From Candidatus Methylacidiphilales bacterium (GTDB lineage Bacteria > Pseudomonadota > Gammaproteobacteria > JASGCS01), in assembly GCA_030054035.1 (NCBI GenBank), contig JASGCS010000005.1, forward strand, positions 50,400-114,115: a DNA stretch of 63,716 nt, in the 5' to 3' direction. The position numbers and the translations under genes are program-made. The notes below the pieces were generated by a model. That model searched no databases. It had not been told where the DNA came from and saw only the letters and a program-made list of their open reading frames with translations. Of this stretch, positions 35,013 through 43,629 are shown in pieces (within the stretch, counting starts at the first letter, position 1; each line of letters opens with the position of its first letter).

Positions 35013-37445
35013 TTAAAACTTATATTCAAGAGTAATACCACTCATTCTTGGTAAGCCTGGTACACCTTGTGCGCCATTACCTACGCTATAAGTATGAATG
35101 ACATGATAGGTATCAAAAATATTATTCACCCAAAGAGACACTTCAAAATCTTTTTCTTTAGATTCCCAAGATAATCTTGCATTAGCTAATGTACGAGCCC
35201 AACGATTTGCAAGAGGATTAGAAAAATCCGTAGTTGTTTCACTTAAATAATTAAAATCAAGCGAAGCAGAAACTACAGACTGGTCATTTTGTACAGAATT
35301 ATACAATACACCCATATCCCACTTTACTTCAGGAGTTTCATACAGGGTTCTTCCTTTAAGATTAACCCCATTAAATAGTAATTGATCTGAAGTGTATTCA
35401 CTATCAATTAGTGAGAGCGATGCGTTAAATATAACCGATTCAACAGGAATCCAAGTAATTTCTAATTCAATACCTCTAGATACCGCATCTGCAGCATTGA
35501 ATGTTGAAAATACTCCAAATGAAGATGTCAATCCATACTTAGCTTGAGATGCTGGACTAGCTGGTCCAAATTGTTGAATCTGTAAATTTTTGTAAAGATT
35601 ATAAAATAGTGAGAAATTAACCCTAGTATTTCCACTAACATCTGCTTTCACACCAAGTTCATAGCTATCAGCAGTTTCAGGTTTTAGCTCTATGAATACT
35701 TGTGGCACGGCAGGAGCAGCTGGAAAACCACCACTCTTAAACCCTCTAGCATAGGACAGATAAAAATTCGTACCATCTGGATCACTGTACGCAAAGACTA
35801 GCTTAGGTGAAAAATCATTCCATGAAGCACTTTTCTTTGCCGAAAAACAACCGTTGATTGGCTCACAAGATTTTATACCATCCCATTTGGTTGATAGAGA
35901 TCCTGAAGGAGAAATAATAAATGGGAACCGAGATCCATCTACTGATAAAGAATCAATAACTTTTTCATCCACAGTGTATCTTCCGCCAATCTTCACACTC
36001 CAGTTGTCGCCAATATCAATATCAAACTGTGAGAATACGGCATAGCTAGTAGTTTCATTGGTTTGTCTATACCAATCCTGATCGCAACCACCAATTGTTG
36101 TAGATGTAAAATAGATATTATAATTATTCTGATTACAAGTAGCGGCAGATAAACCAAAATTCACATCATCAGTTCGAGTAAATCCTTCAAAACGATCTGT
36201 ATCTTCTAAATAGTACCAAAGTCCAACCACATAAGAATACCCATCGCCTTTACCATTAAATCTAAATTCTTGCGAGGTTTGTTTGGTCTTATCATAAATA
36301 TTATCAATAAGAGCTCCAGTAATAACATTAGTTACAAGATTTGGAATATCACTAGGAACGCAAGGGACACTAGGAGGAACTGAATTAGGACCTGATTTAT
36401 TAGGTGTTAGACACAAATAAAAAGATCCCCCACCAACTGAGTCCATTTCCCAATCTACTACGCTACTACGAATCGCTGTAATAGAAGTAAAAGTAGTATC
36501 GCTATCAATTTCAGAGGTTACTTTTATGCTTGTACCCTCGGCATCTCGTTTGGCAAATCCATCAACTGCAGACGCATTACAATACTGACGATCAATACCA
36601 GAAGGAGCACATTTTTGATTATACAAAGCATTGTAAGAACCTAATGATAAACCACTTAACGAAATTCTACCCATATCATTGATATCAATGGTGTTTTTAT
36701 CATAGTTGATTAAAACATCTGCATCATCACCTTTTGCATAAATACTTAAGCGATAGTTAGTTGAGTTTTCATCTTGTAATTTTTTTGTGTTGTTGTTATA
36801 CCATTTGTCTGGTTGCACATAGTAATCTTTAATCCAACCATCTCTAGTTTTTTGCTGTGCTGAAAGTTTAATCGCAGCTTCATTTTCTACGAGAGGTATT
36901 GAAACTAAAAATCCATAGTCTCTTTTGTTGTAGGTACCTGCAGTAATTTTTAAACTACCTGAAACTTTGTCTAGTGAAGGTTTCTTAGTTATTATATTAA
37001 TTGCACCACCAAGGGTATTTCTACCGTATAGGGTACCTTGTGGTCCGCGAAGTACCTCAATTCGTTCTAGGTCTCCCATTTCAAAGTTAATGTTAGAAAC
37101 TCTACCAAGGTAGACTTCATCTTGAAATATCGCAACAGAGCTTTCTGTACCTGCTCCATCATCGTTAGATGAAACACCTCTGAGTGAAATAATGTTTTGA
37201 CCTGGTGAAAATGGCGCAAAAACTAACGAAGGAGTTTTAAGCGCAATTGCTGTTAGGTCATGGATGTCAGATCTGTTAATTACAGATTCAGTTAGTGCTG
37301 TTATGGCAACTGGAACTGATTGTAAGTTTTCAGATTTTCTTTGTGCTGTTACAGTCACTTCTTCAAGTGTGCTTTCAGCTGCGAATGTTACACTCCATGA
37401 CAGTGCCATAGTGAGTGCGGTTATTATTAGTGTTACTTTTTTCAT
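35013..37445 (-). CDS. TonB-dependent outer-membrane receptor
   Basis: This 810-residue protein has a signal peptide (about 1-22, cleavage after TFAA), a TonB-box-like EEVTVTAQRKSENLQ, the plug domain with LRGVSSNDDG, GDLERIEVLRGPQGTLYGRNTLGGAINIITKKP, and a beta-barrel ending in aromatic Phe (GITLEYKF). Receptors with this N-terminus are common in marine and aromatic-degrading Proteobacteria and import unknown substrates with TonB energy. The ligand is unknown; the place inside the paa region suggests an aromatic or iron-chelate compound. The ribosome site AGGAGG is ideal, a strong promoter lies upstream and a clean terminator follows, so it is its own transcription unit. Confidence 0.95.
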   Translation of the reverse strand: MKKVTLIITALTMALSWSVTFAAESTLEEVTVTAQRKSENLQSVPVAITALTESVINRSDIHDLTAIALKTPSLVFAPFSPGQNIISLRGVSSNDDGAGTESSVAIFQDEVYLGRVSNINFEMGDLERIEVLRGPQGTLYGRNTLGGAINIITKKPSLDKVSGSLKITAGTYNKRDYGFLVSIPLVENEAAIKLSAQQKTRDGWIKDYYVQPDKWYNNNTKKLQDENSTNYRLSIYAKGDDADVLINYDKNTIDINDMGRISLSGLSLGSYNALYNQKCAPSGIDRQYCNASAVDGFAKRDAEGTSIKVTSEIDSDTTFTSITAIRSSVVDWEMDSVGGGSFYLCLTPNKSGPNSVPPSVPCVPSDIPNLVTNVITGALIDNIYDKTKQTSQEFRFNGKGDGYSYVVGLWYYLEDTDRFEGFTRTDDVNFGLSAATCNQNNYNIYFTSTTIGGCDQDWYRQTNETTSYAVFSQFDIDIGDNWSVKIGGRYTVDEKVIDSLSVDGSRFPFIISPSGSLSTKWDGIKSCEPINGCFSAKKSASWNDFSPKLVFAYSDPDGTNFYLSYARGFKSGGFPAAPAVPQVFIELKPETADSYELGVKADVSGNTRVNFSLFYNLYKNLQIQQFGPASPASQAKYGLTSSFGVFSTFNAADAVSRGIELEITWIPVESVIFNASLSLIDSEYTSDQLLFNGVNLKGRTLYETPEVKWDMGVLYNSVQNDQSVVSASLDFNYLSETTTDFSNPLANRWARTLANARLSWESKEKDFEVSLWVNNIFDTYHVIHTYSVGNGAQGVPGLPRMSGITLEYKF

Positions 37446-37496
37446 AAGTTTACCTCCTGGTTTTTATAAATTTTTTACACATTTCTTCATTACAAT

Positions 37497-37525
37497 TTTA
37501 TACTACATTTTATTCAATTTGTCAA
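37497..37525 (-). promoter_or_regulatory. Strong sigma-70 promoter of the TonB receptor
   Basis: On the minus strand TTGACA (37520-37525), a 17-bp spacer and TATAAA (37497-37502) form a near-consensus promoter. The expected leader of about 45 nt ends with AGGAGG, seven bases before the ATG at 37445. Confidence 0.85.
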
Positions 37526-37544
37526 CTCTAATTTAAATATTTTT

Positions 37545-39599
37545 TTAAATATTTTCATTGATCTGAACTAATGTAAGTATATCATACATTGCAACTAATA
37601 CACTGTGCTGATTAAATAATTGGACATACCATACCACCACCCCAGTTTTTTTATTATCCCCTTCTTTTTTAGGCTTCTCAATCTTGCGTTTTACCGTTAT
37701 TGTGGCTTGAATAGTATCGCCAATACCGACTGGTTCAATAAATCTCAAGTTATCCATGCCATAGTTTGCTAACACTGGGCCTAGGTTTGGCCAGACGAAA
37801 AGACCTGCAGCCATTGAAACGAGGTAATACCCATGGGCAACTCTTTTACCAAACAATGAACTGGCTGTCGCAGTTTCGTCAAAATGGGCATAAAAGTGAT
37901 CGCCCGTTAGGCAGCCAAAATTAACTATGTCGGCTTCTGTAACTGTTCTCTTGTGAGTGGTGAGTGAATCTCCAATGTGTAGCTCATTAAAATATTTTCT
38001 AAATGGATGTTTGATATCCTCATGGGTAATCGCACCTTGATAGTATTCTTGTGTAACGCTAGTGAGGTCTGTTGGTGTGCCTTGCAGTGCTGTCCTCTGC
38101 ATATAATATTTAATTGAACGAACTCCACCTAATTCTTCCCCCCCACCTGCTCTACCGGGACCACCATGCACTAATGGAGCAAGTGGCGACCCATGCCCTG
38201 TAGATTCTTTTGCGGTTAATTCATTAATAAGTAATAATCGTCCATGGTATGGTGCAATGCCCAAGGTAAGCTGTTGCTGTTCTTCAGGTTGTGTAGATAC
38301 AATACTAGCGACTAGACTACCTTCACCTTTATTGGTGAGGGCGATAGCTTGGGAAATATTTTGATATGGAATAACGGTGCATACCGGCCCAAACGCCTCA
38401 ATTGAATGCAGCTCGGATGCCTCAGGGTTTTTCGCAATGAGAACTACTGGCGCCATAAAGCCACCTTTATCTTCTGAACCTTCTATAACCGTGATAGGAG
38501 ACTGAATCAATATATCCGCAGATTGTCTGAGTAGCGCTACCTGTTCTTGCACTTCTCGTCTTTGCGTAAGTGAGACGAGAGGGCCGAGGTGAACTTTTCC
38601 TTTTTCCACTTGATATCCAGCTGGTGCGATTTGTACTCTTTGTAATTGTTGCTCTAGCTCGGTTTGAAAAGGTTTGACAAAGTCTTCATGAATGATGACC
38701 CTTCGTATTGCGGTACATTTTTGGCCTGCCTTAGCGGTAAGCTCACGAAGAACTTCCTTAACACCCAAACTAAATGCTACTGTACCCGGCCGTGCAGACT
38801 CACCAAAGACTATAGCATTAAGCGAGTCAGCTTCTTTGTTTATTTTGACATTGTGATGGATAAGATTTTGATTAGAAGCAATAGTTTTTGCTGTGGATGC
38901 GGAGCCAGTAAAGGTTACGGTATCCTGACCATCTAGATGATCTAAAAGAGAATGAATATTTCCAATCAAAAGTGAAAGACTGCCCTTAGGTAAACAGTTG
39001 ACTTCTTGGATAAGTTTCATTAAGGCAAAGGTTAAATAAGAAGTTTGGGTGGCGGGTTTAATGATTGACGGAACACCTGCAATGAATGTAGGTGCAAACT
39101 TTTCAAGCATACCCCAGATTGGGAAATTAAATGCATTAATATGTACTGCAACTCCAGTTTTTGGTGTCAAGATATGCCTAGCAACAAAGCTTCCACTTTT
39201 AGATAAAGTTTCAAGATTTCCTTCGGTAATAAAAGGCTGGTCAGGCAATTCCCTGCGCGCAATACTTGAAATACTTAACATGGTGCCTATCCCACCTTCA
39301 ATATCAACCCAACTATCGGCCCTGGTGGCACCAGTATAGGTAGAAACCTTATATAATGTCTCTTTCTGCTCTAGTAATGCTAAACCCAGCTGTTTAAGTA
39401 ATAGCGCCCTTTGATGTATGGTTAATGCACGAAGAGTGGGGTTACCAACAGATTTGGCATAGGAGATACAGTTTTGCACCTCTGAATCACTGATATGAGC
39501 AAAGCTAGCCACTGGTACGGAAGAATTAGCGTCAATTAATTCCTGTGATTTGGTTCCTGAAATAAATTTGTCATTTACAAAACTTTTAATTTCTATCAT
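37545..39599 (-). CDS. paaZ: Oxepin-CoA hydrolase / 3-oxo-5,6-dehydrosuberyl-CoA semialdehyde dehydrogenase (PaaZ)
   Basis: This 684-residue two-domain enzyme opens the oxepin ring and oxidises the aldehyde. The N-terminal ALDH domain (about 1-520) has HINAFNFPIWGMLEKFAPT, the catalytic Glu region NKEADSLNA and the nucleophile in KAGQKCTAIRR. The C-terminal MaoC hot-dog domain has CLTGDHFYAHFDE (Asp-His pair) and VAHGYYLVSMAAGLF. Both active sites look complete and the length matches E. coli PaaZ. A GAGGGAAG ribosome site precedes the ATG at 39599. It is divergent from paaK. Confidence 0.97.
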   Translation of the reverse strand: MIEIKSFVNDKFISGTKSQELIDANSSVPVASFAHISDSEVQNCISYAKSVGNPTLRALTIHQRALLLKQLGLALLEQKETLYKVSTYTGATRADSWVDIEGGIGTMLSISSIARRELPDQPFITEGNLETLSKSGSFVARHILTPKTGVAVHINAFNFPIWGMLEKFAPTFIAGVPSIIKPATQTSYLTFALMKLIQEVNCLPKGSLSLLIGNIHSLLDHLDGQDTVTFTGSASTAKTIASNQNLIHHNVKINKEADSLNAIVFGESARPGTVAFSLGVKEVLRELTAKAGQKCTAIRRVIIHEDFVKPFQTELEQQLQRVQIAPAGYQVEKGKVHLGPLVSLTQRREVQEQVALLRQSADILIQSPITVIEGSEDKGGFMAPVVLIAKNPEASELHSIEAFGPVCTVIPYQNISQAIALTNKGEGSLVASIVSTQPEEQQQLTLGIAPYHGRLLLINELTAKESTGHGSPLAPLVHGGPGRAGGGEELGGVRSIKYYMQRTALQGTPTDLTSVTQEYYQGAITHEDIKHPFRKYFNELHIGDSLTTHKRTVTEADIVNFGCLTGDHFYAHFDETATASSLFGKRVAHGYYLVSMAAGLFVWPNLGPVLANYGMDNLRFIEPVGIGDTIQATITVKRKIEKPKKEGDNKKTGVVVWYVQLFNQHSVLVAMYDILTLVQINENI

Positions 39600-39657
39600 A
39601 TCTTCCCTCTATTGTTAACAATTCTTTTAATTTGATATATCATATTGTATTATAATT
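39600..39657. promoter_or_regulatory. paaZ / paaK divergent control region with a 10-bp palindrome
   Basis: The 58-bp gap holds the perfect palindrome TGATATATCA (39633-39642), a plausible repressor half-site pair, and TATAAT at 39651-39656, one base before the paaK ATG. PaaX is the obvious candidate regulator, but this does not match the E. coli PaaX operator closely and could be bound by something else. Confidence 0.4.
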
Positions 39658-40938
39658 ATGACTATGTTTCTAGACAAGATTGAATCAGCATCTGAGAAAG
39701 AATTACAAGCACTTCAACTCGAGCGATTAAAAGGCACCATTCATCATGCCTACCACAATAATCCTTTTTGGAAAAAACACTTTGATCAACATAAGGTCGG
39801 TCCTGATACAATCAAATCACTTTCTGATTTGGCTAAGTTTCCATTTTTAGTTAAAGAGGATTTACGCAAACAATACCCATTCGGAATGTTTTGTGTCCCG
39901 CAAAAAGAAATATCAAGGATACATGCTTCAAGTGGTACCACGGGATCTCCAACAGTCGTGGGTTATACGAAACACGATATTGATGATTGGGCAAATGTAG
40001 TAGCAAGAAGTATTTTTACTGCAGGTGGTAGGCCAGGTGATATAGTGCAGGTCTCTTATGGATACGGACTATTTACTGGAGGACTAGGAGCGCATTACGG
40101 AGCTGAACGATTAGGTTGTGTAGTAGTGCCTCATTCAGTCGGTCAAACAGAACGACAGATAAAGTTACTTAAAGATTTTCAATCTAAAATTATAATGGTT
40201 ACTCCTTCATATCTACTCACCATTGCAGATGCTATGGATAGTTGTGGGGTGCGCAAAGAAGAGTTGGGTTTGCGTATTGGTATATTAGGAGCCGAACCAT
40301 GGACATTTGCCATGCGTGAAGAGATTGAAAGAAGAATCGGTATTGACGCTCTAGACATTTATGGATTATCAGAAGTTATTGGTCCTGGTGTTGGGCAAGA
40401 ATCTAGCCTCCATAAAGGCACCACGATACTATGGGAAGATTATTTTTATCCTGAAATTATTGACCCAGATGGGAATGTATTACCAATGGGAGAGAGTGGT
40501 GAATTGGTGTTCACTTCCTTACGAAAACAAGCAATGCCCATAATTCGCTATCGTACTAGAGATATAACAAAACTCAACCCACCTTCCCATGGCCGATGTA
40601 TGAGGAGCATGGATAGAATAGTTGGAAGAAATGATGACATGATGATAATTCGCGGGGTAAATGTGTTTCCATCGCAACTAGAAGAGCAAATTATTACTTG
40701 TAATGGTTTGCGAGCAAATTATCAAATCCAACTCTACAAAAAAGATCGGCTTGATATGCTTCTATTACAAGTAGAGTCAGAGCATGCTGGGGTAGATATC
40801 AATACCATCAAAAATGAATTAGTAAAAAAAATTAAGACCTTTGTTGGCATTCAAGTTGAAGTCTCAATAGTTCCAAAAGACAGTTTGCCAAAATCAGAAG
40901 GTAAAGCAAAAAGAGTAACAGACAAAAGAGGAGAATAA
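39658..40938 (+). CDS. paaK: Phenylacetate-CoA ligase (PaaK)
   Basis: This 426-residue AMP-forming ligase activates phenylacetate with CoA and ATP, the entry step. Markers are the P-loop HASSGTTGSPTVVGYT, YGYGLFTGGLGAHYGAERLG, DIYGLSEVIGPGVGQE and RIVGRNDDMMIIRGVNVFPSQLEE. Its length is standard. No Shine-Dalgarno is visible before the ATG, with A/T-rich promoter-like sequence abutting it, so the transcript may have little or no leader. The lipoprotein amidase follows after 4 nt. Confidence 0.97.
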   Translation: MTMFLDKIESASEKELQALQLERLKGTIHHAYHNNPFWKKHFDQHKVGPDTIKSLSDLAKFPFLVKEDLRKQYPFGMFCVPQKEISRIHASSGTTGSPTVVGYTKHDIDDWANVVARSIFTAGGRPGDIVQVSYGYGLFTGGLGAHYGAERLGCVVVPHSVGQTERQIKLLKDFQSKIIMVTPSYLLTIADAMDSCGVRKEELGLRIGILGAEPWTFAMREEIERRIGIDALDIYGLSEVIGPGVGQESSLHKGTTILWEDYFYPEIIDPDGNVLPMGESGELVFTSLRKQAMPIIRYRTRDITKLNPPSHGRCMRSMDRIVGRNDDMMIIRGVNVFPSQLEEQIITCNGLRANYQIQLYKKDRLDMLLLQVESEHAGVDINTIKNELVKKIKTFVGIQVEVSIVPKDSLPKSEGKAKRVTDKRGE

Positions 40939-40942
40939 CACT

Positions 40943-42370
40943 ATGAGTAAAAAAATAATTGTAATTTCATTATTAGCAAGCATGATGTATCTTGGAGGAT
41001 GCGCTGACAAAAGCAAAACAAATCCAGTAGCAACAAAGATTGAATCTCTGCAGCAACAATATGAAACAGTCAAACAATACAATAGCTTTTTAGAAATTGA
41101 TTTTGATAATGTAAAGAATCAAGCAAAAGCTTTAGACGCACAACCTATCAAAGGGGCGTTGCATGGCTTAACTATTGCTGTAAAGGATAATATTGACGCT
41201 TTGCCATATCACACCACAGCAGGCACTAAGGCCTTTGCAGGATACAAACCGACAAAAAACGCTTCTACAGTTCAAAGATTAGTAGATCAAGGCGCACTTA
41301 TGGTTGGTAAAACTAATATGCATGAATTAGCATTTGGGATCACGAACATTAATGCAAGCTACGGCACCGCACATAACGCAATAAATTTTGATTACATAGC
41401 TGGTGGGAGTAGCGGCGGTACTGCTGTAGCAGTTGCCCTAGGATTAGTTGATGCTGGATTAGGTTCTGATACAGGGGGTTCAGGCAGAATACCGGCTGCT
41501 TTTAACGGAGTGGTTGGTTTTAGACCTACAACAGGTAGATACGCAAACGACGGTCTTGTGCCAATTTCTCCTACCCGAGATACTGTTACCATAATGGCAA
41601 AAACGGTGGATCTGGTAAGGACTTTAGACGCCGTCCTTTCTGGTACTAAGCCTTCTTCCAAAAAATTTAAGCCCGAAGAGATTTCTTCAATTACCATTGG
41701 GATACCTAGGAATTATTTTTACGAATCACTAACTCCTGAAGTTTCACAAAATATTGAACTTGCCATTGCAATCTTAAAACGATTAGGAGCTAAGATTGTT
41801 GAGGCGCCCTTACCAGGTGTTGGTGAATTAAATGAGAAAATTAGTTTCCCAATTGTATTATTTGAATCAGGAAAAGGATTTAACGAACTGCTCGCTACCT
41901 ACGCACCAAATCTAACTAACCCCAAGGACTTTTTGAACAATGTTCAATCTCCGGATGTTCGTGCAACATATGAAAAGTTTATTATTCCTCATGGTATTCC
42001 AGAATCTGTCTATACCGATGCTATCGCAAATAAACGACCTGAGTTACAAGCTCTTTATAAAAAATATTTTGAAGAGCATAAAATTGATATTATCTTGATT
42101 CCAGTAACTCCTAGTCAAACAATTCCTATAGCAGGAAATGAAGAACAATTTAAGCTAAATGGCAAAATGGTGCCTACGTTTCAGACTATGATTAAAAACA
42201 TGGATCCTTCAAGCAATGCAGGGATTCCTGGGATAGCCATTCCGTTTGGAAAAACATTAACTGGTATTCCTATTGGTATTGAGCTAGAATCTTTTGAAGG
42301 TAACGATGAGTATTTACTTGCCGTAGCGGAACTGATACTTAGCTTACTTCAAAAAGAATCAACTCCTTAA
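40943..42370 (+). CDS. Lipoprotein amidase (amidase-signature family)
   Basis: This 475-residue protein starts with a lipoprotein signal peptide and lipobox LGGC (MSKKIIVISLLASMMYLGGC), with Ala after the Cys, the outer-membrane type in E. coli terms. The catalytic domain has the amidase-signature triad: Lys in AVKDNIDA, the cis-Ser in AGGSSGGTAVA and the nucleophile Ser in GSDTGGSGRIPAAFN. It hydrolyses an amide outside the cytoplasm. Lying 4 nt behind paaK with a strong AGGAG site, it may release arylacetic acids from amides for the paa route; the actual substrate is unknown. The stop codon overlaps the convergent paaJ stop in TTAA. Confidence 0.87.
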   Translation: MSKKIIVISLLASMMYLGGCADKSKTNPVATKIESLQQQYETVKQYNSFLEIDFDNVKNQAKALDAQPIKGALHGLTIAVKDNIDALPYHTTAGTKAFAGYKPTKNASTVQRLVDQGALMVGKTNMHELAFGITNINASYGTAHNAINFDYIAGGSSGGTAVAVALGLVDAGLGSDTGGSGRIPAAFNGVVGFRPTTGRYANDGLVPISPTRDTVTIMAKTVDLVRTLDAVLSGTKPSSKKFKPEEISSITIGIPRNYFYESLTPEVSQNIELAIAILKRLGAKIVEAPLPGVGELNEKISFPIVLFESGKGFNELLATYAPNLTNPKDFLNNVQSPDVRATYEKFIIPHGIPESVYTDAIANKRPELQALYKKYFEEHKIDIILIPVTPSQTIPIAGNEEQFKLNGKMVPTFQTMIKNMDPSSNAGIPGIAIPFGKTLTGIPIGIELESFEGNDEYLLAVAELILSLLQKESTP

Positions 42371-42385
42371 ACCTTTTTAAGGAGT
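42362..42385. terminator. Hairpin shared by the convergent amidase and paaJ ends
   Basis: ACTCCTTAAA (42362-42371) and TTTAAGGAGT (42376-42385) form a perfect 10-bp stem with a 4-nt loop, covering both stop codons. It lacks a following T run in either direction, so it is not a canonical intrinsic terminator but could block read-through or protect both 3' ends. Confidence 0.5.
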
Positions 42386-43590
42386 ACTGCGACTCCTTGC
42401 CCGACACCAACACACATGGTGGCGATGCCGTAGGTGAGAGATTTAAGTTTGAGCTCAAGCGCAAGGGTTCCAATTAATCTTGTTCCACTCATACCGAGCG
42501 GGTGACCGAGTGCGATGGCACCTCCATTTGGATTTACCCTAGGGTCATTATCACTAATACCCAGCTCACTTAGACAAGCTAATACCTGGCTGGCAAACGC
42601 TTCATTAATTTCAAAAAGATCAATCTCATCAATTGATAATCCGGTTTTTTTAATGAGCGCCCTGCAAGCATCACGCGGACCGATGCCCATTATATTTGGC
42701 TCAACCCCACTTCGGGCGACGGCAACTATTTGTGCAATGGGATTTAGTGAAAATTGCTTTATCGCAGCTTGGTTTGCTAATAATGTCATTGCGGCCCCAT
42801 CATTAACTCCACTCGCATTCCCTGCGGTTACCGTGCCATGAGTAAATAAAGGTGACAGACTCTGCAACTTCTCAAGCGAGGTGTCTTGGCGCGGATGTTC
42901 GTCAATTAAAAAATCTATGGAACCACCTTTACCACCACCTTTAGAACTGGGAATTTTTACTGGAGTAATTTCCTCTGCAAAACGGCCTTGTTTAAATGAC
43001 TGTGCGTATTTTTGTTGCGATGCAAAAGCAAACTCATCTTGTCTTTCTCTGGAAATAGCAAATCTTTTTGCAACCTCCTCACCAGTTTCAGGCATGCTTA
43101 AGGTGCCAAACTGCTCTGCGATTTTTTTATTGATAAAACGCCAGCCAATGGTTGTGTCGTACATTGTGGCTTCTCTAGAAAAAGCAGTTGGAGATTTACC
43201 AAGTACAAATGGTGCACGAGTCATGCTTTCTACACCACCAGCTAAAAACATCCAACCATCTTGGGCTTTGATACTGGCACTTGCAAAAGCAACTGCGTCC
43301 ATACCTGATGCACATAGTCTATTAATGGTAGTCGCGCTCACTGAGATTGGCAATCCGCTGAGTAACACGGCCATCCGAGCCACGCATCGATTGTCCTCAC
43401 CAGCTTGATTCGCGCATCCTGCTAATACATCGCTAACGGTACTCCAGTCAACACTTGGATTTCTTGTCATAAGAGCTTGTATCGTGATCGCAAGTAAATC
43501 ATCAGGCCTAACTGATGCTAAACTTCCGTTATAACGACCAATTGCGGTGCGTTGGTAATCACAAATAAATGCTCCTTCAATTAATGACAT
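42367..43590 (-). CDS. paaJ: 3-oxoadipyl-CoA thiolase (PaaJ)
   Basis: This 407-residue thiolase splits 3-oxoadipyl-CoA into acetyl-CoA and succinyl-CoA, the last paa step. It matches E. coli PaaJ closely: AFICDYQRTAIGRYNGSLASVRPDDL, the acylated Cys in INRLCASGMDA, VESMTRAPFVLGKSPTAFSREA, and the base Cys/His pair in GGAIALGHPLGMSG and TMCVGVGQG. The ATG at 43590 lies inside the first copy of a direct repeat that may be an operator. It is divergent from the MBL-fold gene. Confidence 0.96.
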   Translation of the reverse strand: MSLIEGAFICDYQRTAIGRYNGSLASVRPDDLLAITIQALMTRNPSVDWSTVSDVLAGCANQAGEDNRCVARMAVLLSGLPISVSATTINRLCASGMDAVAFASASIKAQDGWMFLAGGVESMTRAPFVLGKSPTAFSREATMYDTTIGWRFINKKIAEQFGTLSMPETGEEVAKRFAISRERQDEFAFASQQKYAQSFKQGRFAEEITPVKIPSSKGGGKGGSIDFLIDEHPRQDTSLEKLQSLSPLFTHGTVTAGNASGVNDGAAMTLLANQAAIKQFSLNPIAQIVAVARSGVEPNIMGIGPRDACRALIKKTGLSIDEIDLFEINEAFASQVLACLSELGISDNDPRVNPNGGAIALGHPLGMSGTRLIGTLALELKLKSLTYGIATMCVGVGQGVAVLLKKV

Positions 43591-43627
43591 GTTACAATTT
43601 CCTAATAATATGATATAACATGTTACA
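43587..43627. promoter_or_regulatory. Direct repeats in the paaJ / MBL-fold divergent promoter
   Basis: ACATGTTACA occurs at 43587-43596 and again at 43618-43627, 31 bp apart, about three helical turns. The second copy lies in the perfect palindrome TAACATGTTA (43616-43625) preceded by TGATA. The first covers the paaJ start codon. This looks like a two-site operator for a dimeric regulator; the regulator is unknown. Confidence 0.45.
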
Positions 43628-43629
43628 TT

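Noticed and set aside
42881-43408. 175-codon open frame antisense to paaJ
   Set aside because: paaJ is clearly the coding strand; the frame has no recognisable domain.
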